Source of the DNA: JAEULH01 sp963805915
Lineage (GTDB): Bacteria; Pseudomonadota; Alphaproteobacteria; Rhodospirillales; Defluviicoccaceae
Assembly: GCA_963805915.1 (NCBI GenBank)
Contig: CAWDWD010000009.1
Coordinates: 1-64,000, forward strand
Length of the DNA: 64,000 nt
Direction of reading: 5' to 3'
Under the pieces are notes generated by a model. It was given only the letters and a program-made list of their open reading frames with translations, made no database searches and was not told the origin of the DNA. Each line of letters opens with the position of its first letter. The stretch's first letter is position 1. Shown here one piece after another: positions 8,682-16,328 of this stretch. The position numbers and the translations under genes are program-made.

Positions 8682-10100
8682 CTAGTACCGGTAGGCGTCG
8701 CCCTTGAATGGGCCTTCGAGCGGCACGCCGATGTAGTCGGCCTGCTTGCGGCTCAGCTTGGATAGATTGACGCCCAGGTGGCCGAGGTGCAGCGCCGCAA
8801 CCTTCTCGTCGAGGTGCTTCGGCAGGACGTAGACCTTGTTGGCGTAGCGGCCGCCGGCGTTGTTGGCGAACAGCTCGATCTGGGCCAGGACCTGGTTGGT
8901 GAAGCTCGTCGACATGACGAAGCTGGGATGCCCGGTGGCGCAGCCGAGGTTCACCAGACGCCCCTCGGCGAGAAGAATGATCCTGTGGCCGTCGGGAAAG
9001 GTGATCTCGTCGACCTGCGGCTTGATGTTGGTCCAGCGGTAGTTCTTCAGGCCACCGACCTGGATCTCGTTGTCGAAGTGGCCGATGTTGCAAACGATGG
9101 CGCGATCCTTCATCGCCGCCATGTGCTCGGTGGTGATGACGTCCACATTGCCGGTGGCGGTGACGAAGATGTCCGCGCGCGGCGCCGCCTCCTCCATGGT
9201 GACGACCTCGTAGCCGTCCATGGCGGCTTGCAACGCGCAAATGGGGTCAACCTCGGTCACCATGACGCGGCAGCCGGCGTTGCGCAGCGACTCGGCCGAG
9301 CCCTTGCCGACGTCGCCGTAGCCGGCGATACAGGCCTGCTTGCCGGCCATCATCACGTCGGTGGCGCGGCGGATGCCGTCGACCAGCAATTCGCGGCAGC
9401 CGTATTTGTTGTCGAATTTTGATTTGGTCACCGAATCGTTGACGTTGAACGCGGGGAACGGCAGCGAGCCGTTGCGCTCCATCTCGTAAAGCCGATGCAC
9501 GCCGGTCGTCGTCTCCTCGGTCACGCCGCGGATGCCGGCGAGGTTGCGCGAGTACCAGCCCGGCTCCTCGGCGATCTTCTTCTTGATCGCGGCGAACAGG
9601 ATTTCGGCCTCGGTGCTGTCCGGGTGGGCGAGCACGGACGGGTTCGTCTCGGCCCGCGCGCCCAGGTGGATCAACATCGTCGCGTCCCCGCCATCATCGA
9701 GGATCATGTTCGCAGTGCCGCCGTCGCTCCATTCAAAGATCCTGTGGGTGTAATCCCAGTAGGTCTCCAGCGTTTCGCCCTTGATCGCGAACACCGGCGT
9801 GCCGGCGGCGGCGATGGCGGCGGCGGCGTGGTCTTGGGTCGAATAGATGTTGCACGAGGCCCAGCGGACGTCGGCGCCCAAAGCTTTCAGGGTCTCGATC
9901 AGCACCGCCGTCTGGATGGTCATGTGCAGCGAGCCGGCGACGCGCGCGCCCTTCAACGGCTGGCGGGCGGCGAACTGTTCGCGCACCGCCATCAGACCGG
10001 GCATTTCGGTCTGGGCCAAGTCGATTTCCTTGCGTCCCCAATCGGCGAGAGCGATATCGGCGACGCTGTAATCGGCATGTGATGTCATTATGAATTCCAT
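8682..10100 (-). CDS. ahcY: Adenosylhomocysteinase
   Basis: This enzyme hydrolyses S-adenosylhomocysteine to adenosine and homocysteine, recycling the product of SAM-dependent methylation in the cytoplasm. The protein has 472 codons from 10100, or 468 from the in-frame ATG at 10088 (MTSHADYSVADIALADWG), which matches the family's usual start better. Seen in order: SLHMTIQTAVLIETL, the catalytic-domain stretch FNVNDSVTKSKFDN, the NAD-binding GYGDVGKGSAESLR, GHFDNEIQV, HPSFVMSTSFTNQVLAQIEL and the C-terminal PFKGDAYRY, which is typical of the family. The length includes the proteobacterial insert. The gene stands alone, divergent from the DUF485-actP pair. Confidence 0.97.
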   Translation of the reverse strand: MEFIMTSHADYSVADIALADWGRKEIDLAQTEMPGLMAVREQFAARQPLKGARVAGSLHMTIQTAVLIETLKALGADVRWASCNIYSTQDHAAAAIAAAGTPVFAIKGETLETYWDYTHRIFEWSDGGTANMILDDGGDATMLIHLGARAETNPSVLAHPDSTEAEILFAAIKKKIAEEPGWYSRNLAGIRGVTEETTTGVHRLYEMERNGSLPFPAFNVNDSVTKSKFDNKYGCRELLVDGIRRATDVMMAGKQACIAGYGDVGKGSAESLRNAGCRVMVTEVDPICALQAAMDGYEVVTMEEAAPRADIFVTATGNVDVITTEHMAAMKDRAIVCNIGHFDNEIQVGGLKNYRWTNIKPQVDEITFPDGHRIILLAEGRLVNLGCATGHPSFVMSTSFTNQVLAQIELFANNAGGRYANKVYVLPKHLDEKVAALHLGHLGVNLSKLSRKQADYIGVPLEGPFKGDAYRY

Positions 10101-10151
10101 TTTCGGGTCGGAAAGGCTCGCCGGGTGTCGGTCGAGGCCGCATAAGGCCAG

Positions 10152-10193
10152 CGCCGGGATGCTTCGTTTAAACGCCGGGATGCTTCGTTTAAA
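10152..10193. repeat. 21-bp tandem duplication in the ahcY leader
   Basis: Two perfect head-to-tail copies occupy 10152-10172 and 10173-10193. Each unit starts CGCCGGGATGC and ends TTCGTTTAAA. The junctions create the palindrome CGTTTAAACG twice, 21 bp (two helical turns) apart. The pair lies 50-95 bp upstream of the ahcY start, so it could be operator-like or a replication-slippage duplication. Confidence 0.85.
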
Positions 10194-10441
10194 CGATGAA
10201 CGGGGATTGTGAAAGTGCGTGATGCCGAATCCCCGCGCGGAGCGAGGTGTGCGCGCCCGCGACGGCCACGAGCGCGGTGGAGCGCCCCGGCGAGGGCGCC
10301 TCGGTAAGGGCCTGCCCAGCGGAAATGCTTAAGGTTGAGTGATGTTTCGGTCACACCCGGGAAGAACCCTTGGGGTTTTTCGCCGGCGCGCGCGTGAATG
10401 TTGACGCGGCCCATGGACTCTGACATTCATTGCGAAATTAG

Positions 10442-10464
10442 GGTAGTTTGCGCAACTAACTACC
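10442..10464. promoter_or_regulatory. Dyad upstream of DUF485-actP
   Basis: GGTAGTT (10442-10448) and AACTACC (10458-10464) are perfect inverted arms around a 9-bp centre that includes TTGCGCAA. It sits 22 bp before the DUF485 start, between the likely promoter and the Shine-Dalgarno AGGGAGGGAAGG. It could be an operator or a leader hairpin; no regulator is identified. Confidence 0.4.
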
Positions 10465-10485
10465 GAACACAAAGGGAGGGAAGGT

Positions 10486-10758
10486 ATGGCACACGCTGAC
10501 GCGCGGTTGCATGCCATAGCCGCGAAGCGATGGCGGATCGCCATCTGGCTTAGCGTGCTAATGCTGCTTGTTTATTACGCCTTTATTCTACTCGTCGCTT
10601 TCGACAAGCCCTTGCTCGGCACGGTGCTGACCACCGGGTTGACGCTGGGCATCTTGCTGGGAGCCTTGGTGATCGTGTTCGCCTGGGTGCTGACGTTGAT
10701 CTACGTCGCTTGGGCCAACGGCAAGTACGATAGCGAACTTGCCGAGCTGAGGAGGTAG
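10486..10758 (+). CDS. DUF485 membrane protein (YjcH-like), partner of the acetate symporter
   Basis: This small protein of 90 residues has two clear membrane segments (about 18-42 and 52-80) and charged ends. DUF485 proteins are almost always encoded just upstream of sodium:solute symporters of the ActP type and are thought to accompany them in the inner membrane; their biochemical role is unsettled. Here the stop is only three bases from the actP start, so the two genes are certainly cotranscribed. The ATG is preceded by a strong Shine-Dalgarno (GGGAGGGAAGG). Confidence 0.9.
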   Translation: MAHADARLHAIAAKRWRIAIWLSVLMLLVYYAFILLVAFDKPLLGTVLTTGLTLGILLGALVIVFAWVLTLIYVAWANGKYDSELAELRR

Positions 10759-10761
10759 ACG

Positions 10762-12390
10762 ATGGGCAGCGGCACGAATATCGAAGCAATCATTTTCTTC
10801 TTCCTCTTCGTCTCCTTTACGCTCGGCGTGACGTACTGGGCCGCGCGCCGGACCAAGACGGCGGAGCACTTCTATGCCGCCGGCCGGTCGATAACCGGGT
10901 TCCAGAACGGCCTGGCGCTGGCCGGCGACTACATGAGCGCGGCGAGCTTCCTCGGTATCGCCGGGCTCGTGGCACTGAACGGGTTCGACGGACTGATCTA
11001 TTCGACCGGCTGGCTGGTTGGCTGGCCGATCATCCTGTTCCTCATCGCCGAGCCCTTGCGTAACCTCGGCAAGTACACGTTCACCGACGTTGTCGCGTAC
11101 CGCTTGAAGCAAAAGCCGGTGCGTCTCGCCTCGTCGATCGGCACCCTGGCGGTCGTTCTAACCTACCTGATCGCCCAGATGGTCGGCTCGGGAACGCTCA
11201 TCCAACTGCTGTTCGGCCTCAACTATACTGTCGCCGTCATCATCGTCGGCGTGGTCATGATGACCTACGTGCTGTTCGGCGGCATGATCGCGACCACCTG
11301 GGTGCAGGTCATCAAGGCGTGCCTGCTGCTCGGCGGCGCGACCATCATGGCGGTAATCGTGCTGTCCAAGTTCGGCTTCAATCCGGTTAACCTGTTTGCC
11401 AAGGCGGCGGAGGTCGAGGGTCAGAGGGTTCTCGAACCGGGAACCAAGGTCGTTACGGGCGCATGGGATGCGGTCTCGCTCGGTCTCGCCTTGATGTTCG
11501 GCACCGCCGGACTGCCTCACGTTCTGATGCGGTTCTACACCGTGCCGGACGCCAAGCAGGCGCGGATCTCGGTCATGTGGGCGACCATCTGGATTGGTGC
11601 GTTCTATCTGATCACCTTCATCCTCGGCTTCGGCTCGATGGTGCTGGTCGGTAAGGCGAATATCCTCGCGGCCGGCGGCGGCGGCAACATGGCCGCTCCG
11701 TTGCTCGCCCAGGCGATCGCCGGCAACATCTTCTTCGGCTTCATCTGCGCCGTGGCTTTCGCGACCATTCTCGCGGTTGTCGCCGGCCTAACCCTGGCCG
11801 GCGCCGGGGCGCTGTCCCACGATCTGTGGGTCAACGTCATTCGCGGCGGCCATGCTCCCGAGCGCGAACAGCTGGTCGTCGCCCGGCTGTCGTCAGTCAT
11901 TCTGGGCGTGGGCGCGGTGCTTCTCGGCATCGTCTTCCAGGGCCAAAATGTCGCCTACATGGTCGGTTTGACCTTCTCGATCGCGGCTTCGGCCAACTTC
12001 CCGGCGTTGATCATGTCGGTGTTCTGGCGGAAGTTCACGACCGCGGGCGCGGTCTGCAGCATCCTGTTCGGGACCTTCGGCACGCTGCTGCTGATCTACC
12101 TCGGGCCGACTATTCAGCTCGACATGCTCGGTCCGAAGGCGGCCGCGGCCGGCTCGGCGCCGGACGTCGTCGCGGCGGCCAACGCGGCGATCGCGGCCCA
12201 CAAGGCCGATATTACCAGCCAGTGGTGGTACTTCCCGCTCAAGAACCCCTGTCTGTTCACCATGACCGGATCGTTCCTGCTCGGAATCGTCGTTTCGTTG
12301 CTGGCTCCGGAACGCTCGGCGAACGAAGGCTTCGACGAAGTCGAGCGGCGCGCCCTTCTCGGCGAACCGACGGTCTCGGCCGCCGAATAG
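10762..12390 (+). CDS. actP: Cation/acetate symporter, SSS family
   Basis: This 542-residue integral membrane protein carries acetate and related short monocarboxylates inward with a cation. About 13 hydrophobic segments are visible. Family landmarks are AEHFYAAGRSITGFQNGLALAGDYMSAASFLGI near the N-terminus, GTAGLPHVLMRFYTVPDAKQARISV in the middle and VAFATILAVVAGLTLAGAGALSHDL further on. These match the SSS (TC 2.A.21) acetate branch. It follows DUF485 in a two-gene operon that ends in a strong terminator at 12451-12480. The length is as usual for ActP and no defect is seen. Confidence 0.95.
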   Translation: MGSGTNIEAIIFFFLFVSFTLGVTYWAARRTKTAEHFYAAGRSITGFQNGLALAGDYMSAASFLGIAGLVALNGFDGLIYSTGWLVGWPIILFLIAEPLRNLGKYTFTDVVAYRLKQKPVRLASSIGTLAVVLTYLIAQMVGSGTLIQLLFGLNYTVAVIIVGVVMMTYVLFGGMIATTWVQVIKACLLLGGATIMAVIVLSKFGFNPVNLFAKAAEVEGQRVLEPGTKVVTGAWDAVSLGLALMFGTAGLPHVLMRFYTVPDAKQARISVMWATIWIGAFYLITFILGFGSMVLVGKANILAAGGGGNMAAPLLAQAIAGNIFFGFICAVAFATILAVVAGLTLAGAGALSHDLWVNVIRGGHAPEREQLVVARLSSVILGVGAVLLGIVFQGQNVAYMVGLTFSIAASANFPALIMSVFWRKFTTAGAVCSILFGTFGTLLLIYLGPTIQLDMLGPKAAAAGSAPDVVAAANAAIAAHKADITSQWWYFPLKNPCLFTMTGSFLLGIVVSLLAPERSANEGFDEVERRALLGEPTVSAAE

Positions 12391-12450
12391 GACGCCGAAT
12401 AGGACAACGACAAGCGTGGCGGCGGCTTAGGCCGTCGCCGGAAGAACTGG

Positions 12451-12480
12451 GGCCGGAGGGCGTTTCCTCCGGCCTTTTTT
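12451..12480 (+). terminator. Rho-independent terminator after actP
   Basis: A perfect 9-bp stem GGCCGGAGG / CCTCCGGCC around the loop GCGTTT is followed at once by TTTTTT. It lies about 60 bp after the actP stop. Confidence 0.92.
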
Positions 12481-12554
12481 GTCTGTCGAGGCCACAGTTT
12501 CGCCGCCTTGATTGGCTCAACTGACGGCAAGGACACGGATAGGAAGGAGCTCTG

Positions 12555-12914
12555 ATGAGCAGGACGCTATTGAAGTTACTCACCGTTTTCAGCCTGACGC
12601 TGTTTCTTGGTGCCGGCGTCGGTGGCTCGGCGCTGGCCCAAGCGGCGCCGAGCTTCAGCGACGCCAAGCTTGGCTCGTTCATCGACGCGGCCAAGAAAGT
12701 GGACGGCGTGATCACGGCGTGGAACCCGAAGATCGAGGGGGCGAAGACTCCAGAGGAGAAGCAAGAGGTCCTTGGCCAGGCCGAAAACGAAGCCGTCAAG
12801 GAGATCGAGAAGACCAAAGGGATCAACGTCGAGGAGTACCGCCAGATCAGTCAGGCGGCGCGCAGCGACCCCAAATTGGCCGCAAGGCTCGACCAGCTTT
12901 ACCAGACCCGGTAA
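12555..12914 (+). CDS. Secreted DUF4168 protein
   Basis: This 119-residue protein has a typical Sec signal peptide (MSRTLLKLLTVFSLTLFLGA, cleavage probably after ALAQA near residue 30), so it is periplasmic or exported. The mature part is a charged helical domain matching DUF4168: FSDAKLGSFIDAAKKVDGV, EVLGQAENEAVKEIEKTKG and GINVEEYRQISQAARSDPKL. Its role is unknown; DUF4168 proteins are widespread in proteobacteria and cyanobacteria. The ATG follows AGGAAGGAGC. The gene stands alone between the actP terminator and the converging hexapeptide gene. Confidence 0.85.
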   Translation: MSRTLLKLLTVFSLTLFLGAGVGGSALAQAAPSFSDAKLGSFIDAAKKVDGVITAWNPKIEGAKTPEEKQEVLGQAENEAVKEIEKTKGINVEEYRQISQAARSDPKLAARLDQLYQTR

Positions 12915-13000
12915 CAGCCGGCCCGCTACCCATTCACCTCATCGCGCGCGACCATGACGTAGCCGGGATCCGCCCGCTTAGGCGGCCCGGCGGAACGCCG

Positions 13001-13636
13001 TTATCGCGTGCTCGCCGTCTCGTCGATCTCTTGGCCGCGGATAAGGTGAAGCGGATAATGGGCCGAGACCTTTAGCGTCGGCCGATCGGGCTCAATCTCG
13101 CCCAAGGCCTCGACCTCGCGCATCGTCGCCCTGCTACGCTGGGCGATACGCTGATATTCCTCGGTGCCGACGCGCTTCCAGGCGATCTCCTCGTCGCTCA
13201 GGCTACGCCGGACCTTGGCCGGGATCCCGGCGGCGAGGGACCGGGGCGGTACGCGGCTGCCCGCCGGCACAAACGACATGGCGGCGATGAAACTCTGCTC
13301 GCCGATGACGCAACCGTCCATCAGCACGGCATTCATTCCGACAAGGGCGTGAGCTTCGACGACCGCGCCATGGAGAACGGCGCCGTGGCCGATATGTCCC
13401 CACGAGCCCACGCGGCATTCCGCTTTCGGGAAGCAATGCAAAACGCATTGGTCCTGCACGTTGGCGCCTTCCTCAACGATGATCCTGCCGATATCGCCGC
13501 GCAACGCCGCGCAGGCTCCGACGTAACAACCGGCGCCGACGATCACGTCGCCGATCAGCACCGCCGACGGGTGGATGAACGCGCTCGGGTGCACCACCGG
13601 GATCACGCCGTCAATGGCGTAGACCTTGACCACCAC
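13001..13636 (-). CDS. PaaY/gamma-carbonic-anhydrase-like hexapeptide-repeat protein
   Basis: The protein is a left-handed beta-helix of the LbH family. VHPSAFIHPSAVLIGDVIVGAGCYVGACAALRGD, NVQDQCVLH, GHIGHGAVLHGAVV and LVGMNAVLMDGCVIG show the hexapeptide repeats and the metal-ligand His residues of the gamma-CA/PaaY group. PaaY acts as a thioesterase and CaiE-like members accompany CoA-ester metabolism; no paa or cai genes are nearby, so the substrate is open. The best start is a GTG at 13636 (VVVKVYAIDG), preceded by GGAG at good spacing. An ATG at 13681 adds 15 residues but has poor spacing. Confidence 0.85.
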   Translation of the reverse strand: MVVKVYAIDGVIPVVHPSAFIHPSAVLIGDVIVGAGCYVGACAALRGDIGRIIVEEGANVQDQCVLHCFPKAECRVGSWGHIGHGAVLHGAVVEAHALVGMNAVLMDGCVIGEQSFIAAMSFVPAGSRVPPRSLAAGIPAKVRRSLSDEEIAWKRVGTEEYQRIAQRSRATMREVEALGEIEPDRPTLKVSAHYPLHLIRGQEIDETASTR

Positions 13637-13924
13637 CGCTTGCTCCGTCTCCAGGCGAGCTTTGTGCCGCCGATACGACATCCTATAGCGCGCCGGCGAA
13701 AGATGATCCGCACAAGAATGACACTCGACCTAACCGCCCTCGCGGACCAGGCGCCCCCGACCCCACTCTGTACTTGCTTTGTTCCATTTATAGGTCTAGA
13801 AACCTAATACCTTTCATGGCCGAGGCGCCATCTTCGGCGTCCGGCTCGCCATTCGGCCTTTCGCGGCGGATCCGCGGCGGTTCCCGCCGTGGCGGGGAGA
13901 TGCCGTCGCCTGACAGGAGCTTTC

Positions 13925-15640
13925 ATGCAAGAACACATCAAAATCACTAACACTCCACCGCGGGTGCAGTACCTCGGCGACGGCGCGCAGACGGAGTTCG
14001 GCTACGCCTTCGCGATCTTCAAGCCGGAGCATGTCGAGGTCTTTATTGACGATCAGCGCTTGATCGACGGTTTCAGCGTCATCGGCGCCGGCGCAAGCGT
14101 CGGCGGAGCGGTTGTGCTTGACGTTCCGCCGGGCGAAGGCGCGCTCGTCACCTTGCGCCGCCATATCGCGATCGAGCGGACAACGGATTTTCAGCCCTCG
14201 GGCGCGTTTCGCGCGCAGGTCATCAACGACGAACTCGATTATCTGACGGCGTGCCTGCAACAGGTGGCGGCTGGTGTTTCGAGCTGCCTCCATATCGGCC
14301 CCACGGAGCCTCCCGCCGATCTCGCCCTTCCGGCGGCCGCGACGCGGGCCGGACGGCTTCTCGCTTTCGACGGCGAAGGCCTGCCCACGGTCGAGAGCAA
14401 GGCCGCCCTGGCCAGCGAGGTCCGGCACCGCACGCTGCGCGGCCTCGACGACGATGACCATCTTCAATATTTGACCGGGTATCGCGCCGAAGCATGGCTT
14501 GCAACGAAGTCGCTCGACGACCTCGGCGAGGGGCGGTCGGTCAAGCGCTTCACGAGTGTGCAACAGGCGAAGCTGAACACCGTCGAGGCCGGCGCCGAGG
14601 CCAATCCGCCGCGAGTTTCGGCGGGCGAGAAAGTGGCGGGCGAAGAAGCCGCGTCCCGCACCTTTTCGCCAAGAGACGTCGTCGATATTGTTGCGATCCA
14701 CGGCGGCGGTTCGGCGGGAGGTTCGGGCGGCGTTGCCGTGCATGCCTATCTCATCGGCCTGGATGGCGACGACCACCCGCATTACCTGACCGCCGGCCGC
14801 GCCAATGGCTGGCTCGCGTCCAAGTCAAGCGATGATGTGGCCGAGGGCAGCACCCATCGCTACATGGCCGTATCGGGCACCGGTTCGGCCGAGACCGCGG
14901 CGCGCTCGGATCACGACCATGACGGTGTCTACGAACCCGCGTTCGCCAAGGGCACCGCGTTCAACCGCAATATCGGCGCGGCGCCGGGAGATGTCGCCGC
15001 GGGTGAGCATGGCCACGATGCCGGCGCCGTCACCGGTGGCGTCCTCGCCGCCGCCCGACTCCCGCTGCTCGGCGGAGACAACGGCGCCGGCGGCAGCGCC
15101 GGCGCGGCGCCGGCGCCGGCGGCCGGCGACGCGGCGGCCGGAAAGTTCCTGTGCGCCGATGGCACTTGGCGCGCGCCGACCGGCACGGGCGCGACATTTC
15201 CGCCGGCGCCCGCACCCGGGGATGCATGCTATCGAACCGACCTTGGCTGCCTATTCCACTATGACGATACACGCGGAAAATGGCTGGGTGAACTGGAAGC
15301 CGGCGGCGCCGGCTACAACGGCGACTCCGGCAGCGTTTATCTCCGCCGTTTTAATGGCGCCGACATGAGCGCGACGGTTGGGATCCACCTGCCCTACGAC
15401 GTCACCATCGTCGGATTGACCATGGCCTGGAACAACGCGCGGACCGGCAATATCCACGTTGTTCGCAATGGCGTCGATGTCGTTACAGTGCCGATCGCGC
15501 AGCCGACCACGCAAGTAGCCGACATGGCGCTGAATGCCGACTTCGCGGCCGGCGGGATCATGGCGTTTCGCACCAGCGGTCATGCCAGCCCGATGACCTC
15601 GCCGCAATTGCGCTGCTGGTGGCGTCGGCGGGCGTCGTAA
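13925..15640 (+). CDS. Phage tail-fibre-like protein
   Basis: This is a 571-residue protein. Residues 1-115 (ITNTPPRVQYLGDGAQTEFGYAF through GAFRAQVINDELDYLTACLQQV) match the T7-type tail-fibre N-terminal domain that anchors fibres to the virion. A long repetitive shaft follows with DDDHLQYLTGYRAEAWLATKS, repeated as DDHPHYLTAGRANGWLASKS, and a DHDHDGVY element. The C-terminal 130 residues look like a compact beta tip. The ATG at 13925 has GGAG six bases upstream. No other phage gene is near, so it may be a domesticated fibre, part of a dispersed gene-transfer-agent-like set, or a relic. The frame is intact. Confidence 0.75.
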   Translation: MQEHIKITNTPPRVQYLGDGAQTEFGYAFAIFKPEHVEVFIDDQRLIDGFSVIGAGASVGGAVVLDVPPGEGALVTLRRHIAIERTTDFQPSGAFRAQVINDELDYLTACLQQVAAGVSSCLHIGPTEPPADLALPAAATRAGRLLAFDGEGLPTVESKAALASEVRHRTLRGLDDDDHLQYLTGYRAEAWLATKSLDDLGEGRSVKRFTSVQQAKLNTVEAGAEANPPRVSAGEKVAGEEAASRTFSPRDVVDIVAIHGGGSAGGSGGVAVHAYLIGLDGDDHPHYLTAGRANGWLASKSSDDVAEGSTHRYMAVSGTGSAETAARSDHDHDGVYEPAFAKGTAFNRNIGAAPGDVAAGEHGHDAGAVTGGVLAAARLPLLGGDNGAGGSAGAAPAPAAGDAAAGKFLCADGTWRAPTGTGATFPPAPAPGDACYRTDLGCLFHYDDTRGKWLGELEAGGAGYNGDSGSVYLRRFNGADMSATVGIHLPYDVTIVGLTMAWNNARTGNIHVVRNGVDVVTVPIAQPTTQVADMALNADFAAGGIMAFRTSGHASPMTSPQLRCWWRRRAS

Positions 15641-16328
15641 CGACAACCGCGCCCTGGCCGTGGGGCTACGCAACCGAGAGCTACAAAAGTGGCTCCCACG
15701 TCCCGTTTTCGGTTTTGGGGTCAAAGAAACTTTTTTCATTCCAATGCTGTACAAGGACCGGGTCCAAGCAGTGCCAGATTCCCGTTTTAGCTGTAACGCG
15801 CGATAGTTGCTCTAAAAAATGTCAAGCTATTTTTTTTGGTCGTTCTGCATTCGAGCACATTGCATGCGCCCGTTTGGAACAGTACAGTCATTTGATGCTG
15901 AGCCAATGCAGGACATAAGTCTTAATGCGGGTCAAGTAAATGCAGCCCGCTGAAAGGATTTTGGCTAGTATCCGGTAAGAGCGCCGATTAAATCGGCCAA
16001 ACCGTTTTTTCTACTACAAACTTAAGCGTTTCGACGCCAACAAGGATGAATATCTACGGGATGTGGCTGGAGGGTTCTGCCCCAAGGACAGGGCGAGATT
16101 GGCGCGAAGGTCGTGTTAATTCGTTAGGCTGCACCTCGCCGCGCTGGTCAACCTTGAGTAATGGTGACGGTGCTTAGTGCGCTCTCGCCAAGGCGGAATC
16201 GAACACGAGGCTTCTCTCCCGCGCGGACAATTGCGGCGTGTAAGACCGTCGCCAAAGTCCGTTCGGGTTGCGCATCTCGTAACGCGTTCTTGTCGGGTGC
16301 TCGCAACGCAACAGCTGGATGATGGTGC
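15641..16328. other. 688-bp AT-richer intergenic region upstream of dnaA
   Basis: This is the longest gene-free stretch near dnaA and is clearly richer in A/T than its surroundings (for example 15800-15850 and 15960-16030). By eye it has no match to the DnaA box TTATCCACA on either strand, so I do not call an origin. A short perfect dyad GCCGATT-A-AATCGGC lies at 15983-15997 with a T-run eight bases later; it is too loose for a confident terminator. The dnaA promoter should lie in the last 100-200 bp. Confidence 0.5.

Larger units (their letters stand above)
10101..10485. other. Divergent intergenic region between ahcY and DUF485-actP
   Basis: These 385 bp separate two divergent genes and must hold both promoters. 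They contain a 21-bp tandem duplication near ahcY (10152-10193) and a dyad next to the DUF485 start (10442-10464). I looked for an SAH or SAM riboswitch on the ahcY side and found no convincing core. No protein-coding gene is supported here. Confidence 0.6.

Noticed and set aside
10101..10440. SAH or SAM riboswitch in the ahcY leader
   Set aside because: The leader is GC-rich and structured, but on the minus strand I could not find the conserved SAH core (GAGGAGCGCUGC-type stem with the CCAGGCUCG partner) or a SAM-II core. GAGGCGCCCTCGCC alone is not enough.
15983..16010. Terminator upstream of dnaA
   Set aside because: The dyad GCCGATT-A-AATCGGC has a one-base loop and the T-run starts eight bases after the stem, so it is not a convincing terminator.
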